A stretch of 53,320 bases of DNA, taken from positions 1 to 53,320 of the forward strand of contig CAJFNZ010000103.1 in NCBI GenBank assembly GCA_904395905.1, read 5' to 3'. The stretch comes from an uncultured Oscillospiraceae bacterium. GTDB taxonomy: Bacteria; Bacillota; Clostridia; Oscillospirales; Oscillospiraceae. Below the pieces are notes generated by a model. It saw nothing but the letters and a program-made list of their open reading frames with translations, was not told the DNA's origin and searched no databases. Both the position numbers and the translations under genes were made by a program. Positions 1-7,719 of this stretch are shown here, piece after piece. The first letter of the stretch is position 1; each line of letters starts with the position of its first letter.

Positions 1-405
1 ATGCCCATCGTCTGCGTGGGCGAGAGCCTGGAGCAGCGGGAGCTGGGCATCACCGAGGACTGGATCTCCATGCAGATTAAGTGCGCCCTGGCCGGCGTGC
101 CCGAGGAGAAGATCCGCAAAATTGTCGTGGCCTACGAGCCCATCTGGGCCATCGGCACCGGCAAGACCGCCACGCCCGAGCAGGCCGAGGAGGTCTGTGA
201 GCACATCCGCACCGTCATCCGCAAGCTGTACGGCGCGAAAATCGCCCGGGCCATCTCCATCCTCTACGGCGGCAGCATGAACGAGAAGAACGCCTTCGAG
301 CTGCTGGCCCAGCCGGACATCGACGGCGGCCTGATTGGCGGCGCGTCCCTGGTGCCGGAGAAATTTGTGAAAATCATTGAGGCAGCCAACCAGCCGACGG
401 CCTGA
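1..405 (+). CDS. tpiA: Triosephosphate isomerase, C-terminal part
   Basis: This is the C-terminal half of TIM, which interconverts dihydroxyacetone phosphate and glyceraldehyde 3-phosphate in the cytosol. The window edge cuts the gene. The first ATG is an internal Met in the PIVCVGE segment (about residue 120 of a 250-residue family), not the start. [14 protein letters not shown] carries the catalytic Glu and the flexible phosphate-closing loop 6. ILYGGSM and GGLIGGASL are the C-terminal phosphate-binding loops. The catalytic Lys and His lie outside the window. The gene ends at a strong terminator, so it is probably the last gene of a glycolytic operon to the left. Confidence 0.95.
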   Translation: MPIVCVGESLEQRELGITEDWISMQIKCALAGVPEEKIRKIVVAYEPIWAIGTGKTATPEQAEEVCEHIRTVIRKLYGAKIARAISILYGGSMNEKNAFELLAQPDIDGGLIGGASLVPEKFVKIIEAANQPTA

Positions 406-416
406 ATTTGTATAAT

Positions 417-460
417 ATCCACAAAACGGGCGCAGATTTTTCTGCGCCCGTTTTGTGGAT
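417..460 (+). terminator. Rho-independent terminator after tpiA
   Basis: A perfect 20-bp inverted repeat (arms 417-436 and 441-460) encloses a four-T loop. A T-rich stretch (ttaacactttttt) follows on the plus strand. It lies 11 bases after the tpiA stop. Confidence 0.9.
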
Positions 461-494
461 TTAACACTTTTTTCACGCCTTCGCGCCGCGGGTA

Positions 495-503
495 TGGTAC
501 AAT
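495..503 (+). promoter_or_regulatory. Candidate extended -10 promoter for the CBS gene
   Basis: TGGTACAAT fits an extended -10 element 25 bases before the ATG. No convincing -35 hexamer is visible at 16-18 bases, which is acceptable for extended -10 promoters but keeps confidence low. Confidence 0.35.
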
Positions 504-527
504 GAAGGAGACGAAAGGGGAGCTGTC

Positions 528-956
528 ATGAACATTTTGTTTTTTCTGACACCCAAAGCAAACTGCTCCTTCCTCGAGGAAGACGACACCATGCGCCAGG
601 CTCTCGAGCGGATGGAGCAGGCCGGCTACTCGGCTCTGCCGATTCTCCGCAAGGACGGCACCTACTGCGGCACCCTGACCGAGGGGGACCTGCTGTGGGC
701 GCTGAAAAGCCTGTGCGTCATGGATCTGAAACAGACCGAGGGGCATACCATCATGGAAATCTCGCACCGCCGCGACAACCGGCCCGTGTCTGTGGACACC
801 GATATTGAGGATTTGATTACCAAGGCCACCGACCAGAACTTCGTGCCGGTCATTGACGACCGCGAGAAGTTCATCGGCATCGTCACGCGGAAGGCCATCA
901 TGCAGTACTGCCTGAAGAATTTCTTCGTCCATACCCACGCAGAGGTTGCCATGTAA
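528..956 (+). CDS. CBS-domain-pair protein (CbpB/DarB-like)
   Basis: The protein is 142 aa and consists almost only of two CBS motifs (about residues 8-65 and 75-135). The patterns YSALPILRKDGTYCGTLTEGDLL and NFVPVIDDREKFIGIVTRKAIM are typical. Such stand-alone pairs bind adenine nucleotides. In Firmicutes the similar-size DarB/CbpB proteins bind c-di-AMP and act on the Rel enzyme and on pyruvate carboxylase. That function is a family analogy, and c-di-AMP binding cannot be read from the sequence. The ATG has a GGGGAGC ribosome binding site. The gene is monocistronic between two terminators. Confidence 0.75.
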   Translation: MNILFFLTPKANCSFLEEDDTMRQALERMEQAGYSALPILRKDGTYCGTLTEGDLLWALKSLCVMDLKQTEGHTIMEISHRRDNRPVSVDTDIEDLITKATDQNFVPVIDDREKFIGIVTRKAIMQYCLKNFFVHTHAEVAM

Positions 957-974
957 CGCGCATTGCGCCGACAG

Positions 975-1012
975 AGCCCCCGCCTCCCGGAACCGCCCGG
1001 GAAGCGGGGGCT
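975..1012. terminator. Bidirectional terminator between convergent genes
   Basis: The GC-rich hairpin has arms agcccccgc...cccgg (975-990) and cccggg..gcgggggct (996-1012). It lies between the CBS gene (plus) and the minus-strand peptidase operon, and both directions end here. Confidence 0.7.
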
Positions 1013-1037
1013 TTGCTGCGCCCATCCGGCGACGCGG

Positions 1038-1667
1038 CTACGCCGCCGGCGTGATGCTGTCGAACACGGCCTGCCAGTCGGCCGACGCCCCCTCGGGCGG
1101 CAGCAGGTAGACGGCCAGCAGGCGGGTCTCGCCGCTGCCAATCAGTGCCACCTGGGCGTTGACGGCGGCGCCGCCGGCGTCGGCGGCCGAGAGGGAGACG
1201 ACCCAGCGGCCCTCGTCCAGGCTCGGCGTGCCGGCGGAAACGGCGCCGTCGGCCAGGCCGCCGGTGAAGTACCGCTCCAGCACCGCCTGGGCGAACTGGA
1301 CGAACTCCTGTTCGGTGGGCGTCTCCAGGCCGGCGGCGGAGACGGTCTGGATGTCGATGCGCGGCGTCGATGCGCCGGCCGGGGCGGTCACGGCCAGGCG
1401 GACCGCGCCGCCGTCGGCGCCGTCGTCCAGCGACGTCACCTGGCACACATCCGGGCGGTAGGAGAAGCTGGCGGACGGCCCCGACCAGAGGACCGAATCG
1501 CCGCTCGCAGCCGGCGTCTCCGGCGTGTCCGGCTGGGAGGGGGATTCCGGGCTCCCCGCCGGCGACGCGGCGGAACCGGCCGGCTGGCTGCCCCAGAAGA
1601 TGGCGACGGTGGCGGCCAGGCAGACGGCCAGCACCGCCACCGAGAGGGCCGCGTAGCCCTTACGCAA
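1038..1667 (-). CDS. Membrane-anchored extracytoplasmic protein, unknown function
   Basis: I do not recognise a family. The product is 209 aa from a TTG start. That start sits eight bases after a GGAGG sequence; the ORF-track GTG nine bases further upstream would overlap the ribosome binding site. An N-terminal membrane segment (about residues 6-27) is followed by a Ser/Pro/Ala-rich linker with PESPSQPDTPETPAA. A compact domain of about 150 residues follows (LWSGPSASFSYRPDVCQV to the end), probably outside the membrane. The last domain resembles small PsbP- or lipoprotein-like sandwich folds in length only. The gene overlaps the end of the C39-like peptidase gene by eight bases, so the two are probably translationally coupled. 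Confidence 0.6.
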   Translation of the reverse strand: MRKGYAALSVAVLAVCLAATVAIFWGSQPAGSAASPAGSPESPSQPDTPETPAASGDSVLWSGPSASFSYRPDVCQVTSLDDGADGGAVRLAVTAPAGASTPRIDIQTVSAAGLETPTEQEFVQFAQAVLERYFTGGLADGAVSAGTPSLDEGRWVVSLSAADAGGAAVNAQVALIGSGETRLLAVYLLPPEGASADWQAVFDSITPAA

Positions 1668-2886
1668 GTGCAGCACCTCCCAGCGGCATCTGGACGGCGG
1701 CCTCCGACTGCCGCTCCACGGTCCAGGCGGTCTTGTCCTGGGGGAACAGGATGACGGCGGAACACGTCTCGGCCAGCAGGTCCGGCGTGGCCAGGATGAT
1801 GCCCTCGTCGTTCAGGCCGCCGTCGGCCATCCGGCCGGTGTCCCACTCGGAATAGCGGCTGCGCAGCTGGTAGGGGTCGGCGACCAGGAAATAGCCGACG
1901 CCGTCCTGGACGACGTAGTCCTCCAGGACCATGTAGTGCTGGGCGCTGGTGAAGTTGCCCCGGGACATATGGACGATGGCCAGGGCGTTCTCCTCGCCGA
2001 CCATGGTCTGCACCTGCTGCCAGTCGATGGCGGCCTGGCCGTCCGCAGGCGTCTGGAAGTAGTATTCCGGCTCCGGCAGGCCGAAGAGCCCGGCCGCCAC
2101 GCCCATGAATTCGTCGGGCACGCCGTGGGCCTCGATGCGGTAGCCGTTCTCGATGGCGTAGTCGGACAGGTACGTGGGGTCGATTTCCCGGTGGAGGTAC
2201 GTGGCGATGACGCTGCTGACGGCCATGACGCCGCAGGAGCGGTTAATCATGGTGTCGTTGGCCTCGGCCTCGCTGTCGGCGTTGGGGAAGGGATAGGAGG
2301 CCCAGTCGGGGTCGGTCTGGGCGTAGTAGTAAAAGCCGAGGCTCTCGCCGCTGCGCAGCAGGGAGCCGTCGATGCCGGCGGCAATCATCCGCGCCTTGTA
2401 GACGGTGTAGACGTCGTTCTGCATGGCCGCGGGCAGCTGCGGCAGCTGCCCGAGCAGGTAGACCGTCAGCTCGTCCAGCCGCGGCGTCCGGTCCAGGCGG
2501 CAGAAGTCGTAGAGGGTCTGCACCAGGGTCTCCAGGTGGCTGTCGAAGTAGTCGATGACCTCGCCGCGCAGCTGGGTGTGGGCCACAAACTGCGGCTCGT
2601 CCACCTGGGCGAGGGCCTCCTTGACGGCGCGCACCGTCTCGGAGCGCTCGCCGGGGGCGGGGCCCTCCGTGCCGGGATAGGCCGCCTGGAGCAGCTCCGG
2701 CACCTCAATGCCGGAAAAGGCGACGCCGTCCTGGGTCAGGGCGGCGGACTCCCCGGCGAAGATTGGCTCGACCTCCACCTGGGCCAGCACCGCCGACAGC
2801 TGTCCGGCGTCGGCGGCGGCGAAGAGGGCCAGGGCCGCGGCCAGCGCCAGAACCAGCGCCAGGCGGCGCGTGTGGGTTGCGTGCAT
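1660..2886 (-). CDS. Secreted C39-like (papain-fold) cysteine peptidase
   Basis: The protein is 408 aa from an ATG preceded by GGAGC; the longer ORF-track version adds 83 implausible residues. A signal peptide (about 1-28, ALVLALAAALALFAAADA) is followed by a helical region. The C-terminal half resembles peptidase_C39_2. RSCGVMAVSSVIATYL supplies the candidate nucleophile Cys, QHYMVLEDYVV the His, and VADPYQL the Asp. The family cleaves peptides or acts as a peptidase-like domain outside the cell; the substrate is unknown. The gene lies 14 bases after the TraX-family gene and overlaps the following membrane protein gene, so it is the middle gene of a three-gene operon. Confidence 0.7.
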   Translation of the reverse strand: MHATHTRRLALVLALAAALALFAAADAGQLSAVLAQVEVEPIFAGESAALTQDGVAFSGIEVPELLQAAYPGTEGPAPGERSETVRAVKEALAQVDEPQFVAHTQLRGEVIDYFDSHLETLVQTLYDFCRLDRTPRLDELTVYLLGQLPQLPAAMQNDVYTVYKARMIAAGIDGSLLRSGESLGFYYYAQTDPDWASYPFPNADSEAEANDTMINRSCGVMAVSSVIATYLHREIDPTYLSDYAIENGYRIEAHGVPDEFMGVAAGLFGLPEPEYYFQTPADGQAAIDWQQVQTMVGEENALAIVHMSRGNFTSAQHYMVLEDYVVQDGVGYFLVADPYQLRSRYSEWDTGRMADGGLNDEGIILATPDLLAETCSAVILFPQDKTAWTVERQSEAAVQMPLGGAALA

Positions 2887-2900
2887 GGTCAGCTCCTTTC

Positions 2901-3671
2901 TCAAAAGCGTTGCAGCAGGGAAAGTATCAGAAGATGGAGCGGGTAGAAGGCATAGAACCCCCACTTGAGGGCGGGATTCCGGCGGCCCTGGGCGCCGTGG
3001 TAGGCGGCCAGCAGCGGAATCGGCAGCAGGAAGCCCAGCCGGTAGCCGTACAGAAGCCAGGCGGCCGGATTCTGGACCAGTTCCGGAGCCACCGGCAGCA
3101 GATAGCAGGCGAGCCCCACGGCCGTGAAGGCCCACAGCTTTGCCGCCGGACGGTCCCGCAGGGTGCCGAAGGCGAGAATCCAGAAGACGCCGATATACCC
3201 CCAGTCGGCCGGCGTGGACAGGGCGGCCAGCAGGGCCGCCAGCAGGAGGCGCACCGCCAGGGGCAGGCTGCGCCGCTCCCAGACGGCCAGCGCCAGCAGG
3301 CCCAGCAGAAGCCCCCAGAGGACGCTGGTCTCAGCGGTGGGGTCCAGGCCGAAGTAGTGGGTGAACGGAAGATGGGAGAGGAGCGCGAAACAGAACAGGC
3401 GCCGGGCATACCGCCGCAGGTTGGACGTGTGGTAGAAGCCCTCGGCCACAAAGAAACACATGATGGGCATCGTCAGGCGGCCCAGGGTGCGCAGCACAAT
3501 CCACTCCACCGAGCCGGCGCAGAGAAACCCGCTGGCGAAGTGGTCCAGGGCCATCGCGGCCAGGGCGACGGCCTTGAGCCAGTTGGCCGTCAGGCCGCCG
3601 GCGCGGACACGGGCCGCGGCGCCGGCCAGACGGGCGGCCCGGGGGACCAAGGCAGCTTCCGAAGGGAACAC
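2901..3671 (-). CDS. TraX-family polytopic membrane protein
   Basis: The protein is 256 aa from a GTG start nine bases after GGAGGT; the ORF-track ATG is 31 codons too early. The N-terminal LTANWLKAVALAAMALDHF and the following LGRLTMPIMCFFVAEGF are the TraX signature. About seven hydrophobic segments continue to the end (YAFYPLHLLIL). TraX of the F plasmid acetylates the pilin N-terminus. Chromosomal relatives in Firmicutes are uncharacterised acyltransferase-like membrane proteins. No conjugation or pilin gene is nearby, so a pilin role is unlikely. It is the first gene of an operon with a secreted cysteine peptidase. Confidence 0.8.
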   Translation of the reverse strand: MFPSEAALVPRAARLAGAAARVRAGGLTANWLKAVALAAMALDHFASGFLCAGSVEWIVLRTLGRLTMPIMCFFVAEGFYHTSNLRRYARRLFCFALLSHLPFTHYFGLDPTAETSVLWGLLLGLLALAVWERRSLPLAVRLLLAALLAALSTPADWGYIGVFWILAFGTLRDRPAAKLWAFTAVGLACYLLPVAPELVQNPAAWLLYGYRLGFLLPIPLLAAYHGAQGRRNPALKWGFYAFYPLHLLILSLLQRF

Positions 3672-3734
3672 GGGATTTGCACCTCCAGGGGAAGCCCGGC
3701 AAAAGCCGGACCATTCCGGGTATTTCTGCCCTCC

Positions 3735-3764
3735 ATGATACCACAGGGGCGGAAAACGAGGCAA
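3735..3764 (-). promoter_or_regulatory. Promoter of the TraX-peptidase operon
   Basis: On the minus strand TTGCCT is followed after 18 bases by TGG-TATCAT, an extended -10 element. The predicted transcript starts near 3728 and leaves a leader of about 55 bases. Confidence 0.6.
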
Positions 3765-3774
3765 ATACTCGTTT
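3754..3774. promoter_or_regulatory. Inverted repeat at the TraX promoter -35
   Basis: AAACGAG and CTCGTTT form a perfect 7-bp inverted repeat with a 7-base centre. It overlaps the -35 hexamer of the TraX operon. This is a good position for a dimeric repressor, which is not identified. Confidence 0.4.
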
Positions 3775-3832
3775 CGTATCGGATTCTATACGCCGCGCCT
3801 ATATTACGCCGCCGTTCGACAGGGGAAACAGA

Positions 3833-3871
3833 CGCCCCCGCCGCCCCCGGAATCGGCAGGCAGCGGGGGCG
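3833..3871 (-). terminator. Terminator hairpin after the KduD-like SDR
   Basis: CGCCCCCGC (3833-3841) and GCGGGGGCG (3863-3871) form a 9-bp stem. On the minus strand it is followed by tctgtttccc. It lies just after the SDR stop. Confidence 0.55.
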
Positions 3872-3896
3872 CTGCGCGCTCCAGCGGGGTATTCCG

Positions 3897-4661
3897 TTAC
3901 ATGACCAGGTAGCCGCCGTCCACGGGGATGACGGCGCCGCCCAGGTAGTCGCTGGCGTGGGAGGCCAGGAAGACGCAGGGGCCCTTCATGTCCTCGGGCT
4001 TGCCCCAGCGGCCGGCCGGGATCCGGCCGAGAATCACCTGGGAGCGGGGGTTGGCCGGGTCGGACAGGGCTGCGCACATGTCGGTGTCCATGTAGCCGGG
4101 GGCCAGGCAGTTGACGTTGATGCCCTTGGCAATCCAGTCGTTGCTCATCTCCTTGGCCATCTGGGTCAGGCCGCCCTTGGCCGCGGCGTAGGCGGGGGTA
4201 ATCATGCCGCCGAAGAAGGCCGCCATGGAGGACACCAGGATAATCTTGCCGTAGCCCTTGGGAATCATGGTCTTGGCGGCCTCCTGGCAGAGGATGAAGA
4301 CGGCGTTCAGGTTGACGTTGATGACGTCGTCCCAGTCCTGGATGGGGAACTCCTCGGCCGGGTGGCGGCGCTGGATGCCGTGGGAGACGACGAGGATGTC
4401 CAAATCGCCGCCCAGCTTCTCCAGGGCCTCGCGGTAGCAGCGGTAGACCTCCTCCCGGACGCCCAGGTCGGCCTTGACGCCGTGGCACTTGAAGCCCTTG
4501 TCGCAGTAGGACTTGGCCACGTCGAAGACCGAGTCGCCGGTGCCGACCAGGCAGACCTCGCAGCCGGCCTCCATCAGGCCCTCGGCCATGCCGTTGCCCA
4601 GGCCGCGGGTGCCGCCGGTGACGAGCGCCTTCTTGCCGGTAATATCAAACAGCTGATTCAT
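3897..4661 (-). CDS. SDR oxidoreductase, 2-deoxygluconate/gluconate dehydrogenase type (KduD-like)
   Basis: The protein is a 254-aa classical short-chain dehydrogenase. TGGTRGLG (about 16-23) is the dinucleotide-binding loop. PAYAAAKGG holds the catalytic Tyr and Lys, and SSMAAFFGG the catalytic Ser. The C-terminal GRIPAGRWGKPEDMKGPCVFLA followed by SDYLGG resembles KduD and gluconate 5-dehydrogenases, which oxidise or reduce C3/C5 of aldonates. The usual NNAG motif is VSHG here, so substrate contacts may differ. The gene has its own promoter and GGAGGAG ribosome binding site and lies beside the 2-hydroxyacid dehydrogenase/aldolase operon. The exact substrate is not known. Confidence 0.75.
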   Translation of the reverse strand: MNQLFDITGKKALVTGGTRGLGNGMAEGLMEAGCEVCLVGTGDSVFDVAKSYCDKGFKCHGVKADLGVREEVYRCYREALEKLGGDLDILVVSHGIQRRHPAEEFPIQDWDDVINVNLNAVFILCQEAAKTMIPKGYGKIILVSSMAAFFGGMITPAYAAAKGGLTQMAKEMSNDWIAKGINVNCLAPGYMDTDMCAALSDPANPRSQVILGRIPAGRWGKPEDMKGPCVFLASHASDYLGGAVIPVDGGYLVM

Positions 4662-4705
4662 AGGGTAGCTCCTCCTTATGTAATGGGAACAAAATATCCA
4701 AATCT

Positions 4706-4735
4706 AGTATACCGAACGCCGCCCACCCCTGTCAA
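4706..4735 (-). promoter_or_regulatory. Promoter of the KduD-like gene
   Basis: On the minus strand TTGACA, an 18-base spacer and TATACT lie 45 bases before the SDR start. Both hexamers are near consensus. Confidence 0.7.
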
Positions 4736-4792
4736 CCGGGGGCCGTGCGGAATGTCGCCGAAAATGCCGGCCGGTCCGGAGCGGGCGTGGGG

Positions 4793-4823
4793 CGCCCCTC
4801 CTCCGGTGGGCGGGGGAGGGGCG
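4793..4823 (-). terminator. Possible terminator of the aldolase/dehydrogenase operon
   Basis: CGCCCCTCC and GGAGGGGCG form a 9-bp stem directly after the 2-hydroxyacid dehydrogenase stop (minus strand). No U-tract follows, so termination is uncertain. Confidence 0.4.
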
Positions 4824-4828
4824 GGAGG

Positions 4829-5818
4829 TTATTTCGTTTCGAAGACCGAGGGATTGACCACGTTCGGCGGGATGCGGCCCTCCAGCAGGGCCGTCATGCC
4901 GGAGATGCCCTCGTCGGCCATGGCCATGCGGCTGCGCATGGTGAGGCTGGCGATGTGGGGCGTCATGGTGACGTTGTCCAGCTCCAGCAGGCCGGGGTGG
5001 ACGGCGTTGGGCTCCGTCTCGAAGACGTCCAGGCCGGCGCCCTTGATGACGCCGTCCTTCAGGGCGTGGTAGAGGGCGTCCTCGTCCACCAGCTTGCCCC
5101 GGGCCGTGTTGACGAAGTAGGCCGTGGGCTTCATCTTCCGGAACGTCTCGGCGTTGAACATATGGTGGTTCTCGGGGAAGTACGGGGCGTGGAGGGAGAT
5201 GCAGTCGGCCGTGGCCAGCAGCTCGTCGAAGGGCAGATACGTGACGTCGTACTCCTGCTCCACCTCGGGCTTGGCGCGGTACTGGTCGAAGTAGACGACC
5301 TTCATGCCCATGCCCTGGGCCTTCCGGCAGACCCGCTTGCCGATGCGGCCGAAGCCCACGATGCCCAGCGTGCTGCCGGCAATCATGGTGTTCAGGTCGG
5401 AGAACAGCGGGGCAATCCACTCCTTCTGCCGGACCTGGCGGTCGTACCGGGCGACGCCGCGCATGGTGGCGAAAATCAGCGTTGCGCCCAGCTCGGCCGT
5501 GGCCTCGGTGACGGAGGTGGGGGTGTTCAGGATGGGCAGGCCCACCTCGGTGGCGTACTTCCAGTCAATCCGGTCGTAGCCGACGCCGTAGTTGGCGATG
5601 GCCTTGACGCCGTGGGCCAGGCAGGCGTCGATGACGTTCTTGCCGGCGGTGAAGTCGATGGCGAACAGGGCGTCGTACTGGGGCAGCAGCTCCAGGACCT
5701 TCTCCTCGGACATCGTGACGTCGGGCACGTCGGGCATGGTGAACTCGTAGCGGTCCTCATAGGGGGCGAGGCACGCCTCGGGGATCCACTTCGTGAGGAG
5801 GAGTTTCTTCTTTTCCAT
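4829..5818 (-). CDS. NAD(P)-dependent D-2-hydroxyacid dehydrogenase
   Basis: The protein is 329 aa. GIVGFGRIGKRV (about 150) is the Rossmann GxGxxG. The family's three catalytic residues are visible: Arg in NTARGKLVDE, Glu in DVFETEP and His in MTPHIAS. The family reduces 2-keto acids such as hydroxypyruvate, glyoxylate or 2-ketogluconate to D-2-hydroxyacids. It lies 15 bases after the HpcH/HpaI aldolase gene, so it may reduce the 2-keto acid or aldehyde-acid product of that aldolase, or act one step earlier on a 2-keto-aldonate. The sequence does not decide between these. Confidence 0.85.
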   Translation of the reverse strand: MEKKKLLLTKWIPEACLAPYEDRYEFTMPDVPDVTMSEEKVLELLPQYDALFAIDFTAGKNVIDACLAHGVKAIANYGVGYDRIDWKYATEVGLPILNTPTSVTEATAELGATLIFATMRGVARYDRQVRQKEWIAPLFSDLNTMIAGSTLGIVGFGRIGKRVCRKAQGMGMKVVYFDQYRAKPEVEQEYDVTYLPFDELLATADCISLHAPYFPENHHMFNAETFRKMKPTAYFVNTARGKLVDEDALYHALKDGVIKGAGLDVFETEPNAVHPGLLELDNVTMTPHIASLTMRSRMAMADEGISGMTALLEGRIPPNVVNPSVFETK

Positions 5819-5833
5819 CGCTGTGTCCCTCCC

Positions 5834-6628
5834 TTACAGGCTCTCGGTCATGCGGCGGACGTCGCCGCAGGTGCCGGCCCAGTAGGCCTTGAGGACGCGG
5901 AACTCGTCGCCGATGCAGAAGTGCCGGACGCCGAGGCCCTTGTAGTACTCCGCCTTCTCCAGGGTGTCGCACTCGCAGCGGGGCTGCACGCCGCACTCGA
6001 GCGCCGTGCGGATGACGTACTCCTCGACCTCCTTGAGCTCCGCGCCGTGCTCGGAGGCGTTCCAGCCGCGGCTCATGCTGTAATCGGAGGGGCCGAACTG
6101 CACCATATCCACGCCGGGAATCGAGCAGATGGCCTTGATGTTGTCCACGGCCTCGGCCTTTTCAATCATGAAGAGCTTGACCACGTTCCGGGTCATCTGG
6201 ACCTGCTCCATCTGGGGCAGGTGGTCGTGGTAGCGGATCCACCGGCCGTTGGGGAAGCCGAAGCGGCCGCCGTCGGGGCAGTCGGGCGCCATGGCGAAGA
6301 GCGTCTCGGAGACCTCCTCGGGCGTCTTGTGGTCGGCGAACAGGATGCCCTGGAAGCCCATGGCGGCGGCTTTCTGGGCCACGTAGAAGCGGTTCTGGAA
6401 GTCCACCTTGATGATGGAGCCGATGTTGTGCAGCTCGGCGGCCCGGACGAAGTTCTCCATCTCCATCAGGTTGTGGGGCGCGTACTCGGCCAGGAACTCC
6501 ACATAGTCAAAGTTCCCGGTGACGGCGGCGGCCTCCACCGAGGAGGGGTTGATGTTGAACAGCCGGGTGGCCATGGTGGGCTTGCCGGCCTGGAGCAGTG
6601 CGCGAATCTTGTTTTCCGGAACAGACAT
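5834..6628 (-). CDS. HpcH/HpaI-family class II pyruvate aldolase
   Basis: The protein is 264 aa with the TIM-barrel HpcH/HpaI pattern. The metal ligands are expected in LFMIEKAEAVDNI (Glu) and VDMVQFGPSDYSMSRG (Asp). Family members split 2-keto-3-deoxy acids into pyruvate and an aldehyde; GarL makes pyruvate and tartronate semialdehyde. That fits the GarR reductase encoded elsewhere in the locus, but the link is inference. The start has a GGAGGC ribosome binding site. It is the first gene of an operon with the 2-hydroxyacid dehydrogenase, transcribed from a strong promoter divergent to araC. Confidence 0.85.
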   Translation of the reverse strand: MSVPENKIRALLQAGKPTMATRLFNINPSSVEAAAVTGNFDYVEFLAEYAPHNLMEMENFVRAAELHNIGSIIKVDFQNRFYVAQKAAAMGFQGILFADHKTPEEVSETLFAMAPDCPDGGRFGFPNGRWIRYHDHLPQMEQVQMTRNVVKLFMIEKAEAVDNIKAICSIPGVDMVQFGPSDYSMSRGWNASEHGAELKEVEEYVIRTALECGVQPRCECDTLEKAEYYKGLGVRHFCIGDEFRVLKAYWAGTCGDVRRMTESL

Positions 6629-6659
6629 GTGGGACGCCTCCTATGTATTGAGTCCATGA

Positions 6660-6680
6660 AACGGCGGCCTCTCCGCCGTT
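6660..6680 (-). other. Hairpin at the 5' end of the aldolase transcript
   Basis: AACGGCGG, a 5-base loop (cctct) and CCGCCGTT form an 8-bp stem that starts at about the predicted first transcribed base. Such 5' hairpins can stabilise mRNA. No U-tract follows, so it is not a terminator. Confidence 0.45.
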
Positions 6681-6687
6681 CGTTCCA

Positions 6688-6716
6688 AGAATAGGTCTTC
6701 CACTGGAAAATGTCAA
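6688..6716 (-). promoter_or_regulatory. Promoter of the HpaI aldolase operon
   Basis: On the minus strand a consensus TTGACA, a 17-base spacer and TATTCT. The spacer contains the palindrome TTCCAcTGGAA (6698-6708), a likely operator given the divergent araC gene. Confidence 0.7.
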
Positions 6717-6768
6717 TGCACAGACTTGGCATAGAGTTTGCGCATCTTGCGATAATGGGGATTCGAGA

Positions 6769-6796
6769 TTGACAAGGACGCGGCGGTGGATTAAAG
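6769..6796 (+). promoter_or_regulatory. Candidate promoter of the araC-type gene
   Basis: TTGACA (6769-6774) is followed after 16 bases by TTAAAG, a weak -10. Expression may need activation. The start codon is 20 bases downstream. Confidence 0.4.
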
Positions 6797-6815
6797 TGAA
6801 GTCAGAGGTGATTCG

Positions 6816-7664
6816 GTGAAAAGCACGGCATTTTTATCAAAAAATATCACATACCGCTGCGATTACAGCAGCTCTTTGCACAACCACGCCAATGAGCCGA
6901 CGGATTGCCTGCACTACCATGATTTCTACGAGCTGATTGTCTATTTTGGGCAGTCCGGCTCCTTCGCCGTGGGGGAGGATCTGTATCCGCTGGCCTACGG
7001 GGACATCGTCCCGGTGGATATGTTCCTGCCCCACCGGCTGTTCCCGGATCCGAACGGGAGCTTCGAGAGCCTCTCCGCCCAGGTGGATCCGGGATTGCTG
7101 ATTGCTTTCAGCACCCCAACGGCGAACCTGGCCGATTTGTTCCGCCGGCAGGAGGGGCGCAGCCCCATCCACCACGTGGCGCCGGGGACGGCGGCCAAGT
7201 ACCGGCGGCTGCTGGAGGAGTACCGGGCGGCCCGGGCCGACCAGAGCCAGGACATCCTGGTCAAGGCCATCCTCCACCAGCTGCTGGCCTACGCCTACCG
7301 GGACTGCGCCCCCGAGGCGGCCCGGGACAGCGCGGCCAACCAGCAGCTGGAGATTGTCACGCGGCTCATCCACTACATCAACCGCCACCTGGCCGAGCGG
7401 CTGCCGCTGGAGCGGCTGGCCGAGGAGGTCAATTACAGCACGTACTACATCTGCCACATCTTCAAGGCCATGACCAACCGGAGCATCAGCAGCTACATCC
7501 TCGAGAAGCGGGTGGAGCGGGTCACGGGGCTGCTGCGGGGCGGCATGACGGCCCACAAGGCCGCCGAGGCCGTGGGCTTCAACAGTTACAGCCACTTCTA
7601 CCGGACGTTCTGCCGGACGATGGGGTGCAGCCCGGCGGCCTACATGGCCGGCGCCCAGAACTGA
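6816..7664 (+). CDS. AraC-family transcriptional regulator
   Basis: The protein is 282 aa from a GTG start five bases after AGAGGTG. The N-terminal half is a cupin-like sensor (SLHNHANEPTDCLHYHDFYELIVYF and GDIVPVDMFLPHRL). The C-terminal 100 residues hold the double HTH: LAEEVNYSTYYICHIFKA and the conserved AEAVGFNSYSHFYRTFCRTMGCSPAAYM. It lies between two divergently oriented sugar-acid genes and is probably their activator, responding to an intermediate of the pathway. The ligand is unknown. Confidence 0.85.
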   Translation: MKSTAFLSKNITYRCDYSSSLHNHANEPTDCLHYHDFYELIVYFGQSGSFAVGEDLYPLAYGDIVPVDMFLPHRLFPDPNGSFESLSAQVDPGLLIAFSTPTANLADLFRRQEGRSPIHHVAPGTAAKYRRLLEEYRAARADQSQDILVKAILHQLLAYAYRDCAPEAARDSAANQQLEIVTRLIHYINRHLAERLPLERLAEEVNYSTYYICHIFKAMTNRSISSYILEKRVERVTGLLRGGMTAHKAAEAVGFNSYSHFYRTFCRTMGCSPAAYMAGAQN

Positions 7665-7674
7665 AAATCGCGCC

Positions 7675-7698
7675 TGCCCGCCCCCTGCGGGGCGGGCA
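7675..7698. terminator. Terminator between araC-type gene and SDR
   Basis: TGCCCGCCCC and GGGGCGGGCA form a perfect 10-bp stem with a CTGC loop. It lies between converging genes. Confidence 0.7.
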
Positions 7699-7719
7699 AA
7701 CGCGAAGGGTTTGGCGGTA

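Noticed and set aside
2887-3135. 83-residue N-terminal extension of the C39-like peptidase
   Set aside because: It overlaps the TraX-family gene; the internal ATG has a ribosome binding site and a signal peptide directly after it.
2901-3671. Conjugative element because of TraX
   Set aside because: No relaxase, type IV secretion, integrase or origin of transfer is present in the window.
2763-5072. 769-aa plus-strand ORF
   Set aside because: It runs antisense through three real genes, has a low-complexity Gly/Arg/Gln composition and no ribosome binding site; typical of GC-rich shadow ORFs. The same applies to 4745-6694, 10354-12291, 19115-21241, 23412-25664 and 33013-35178.
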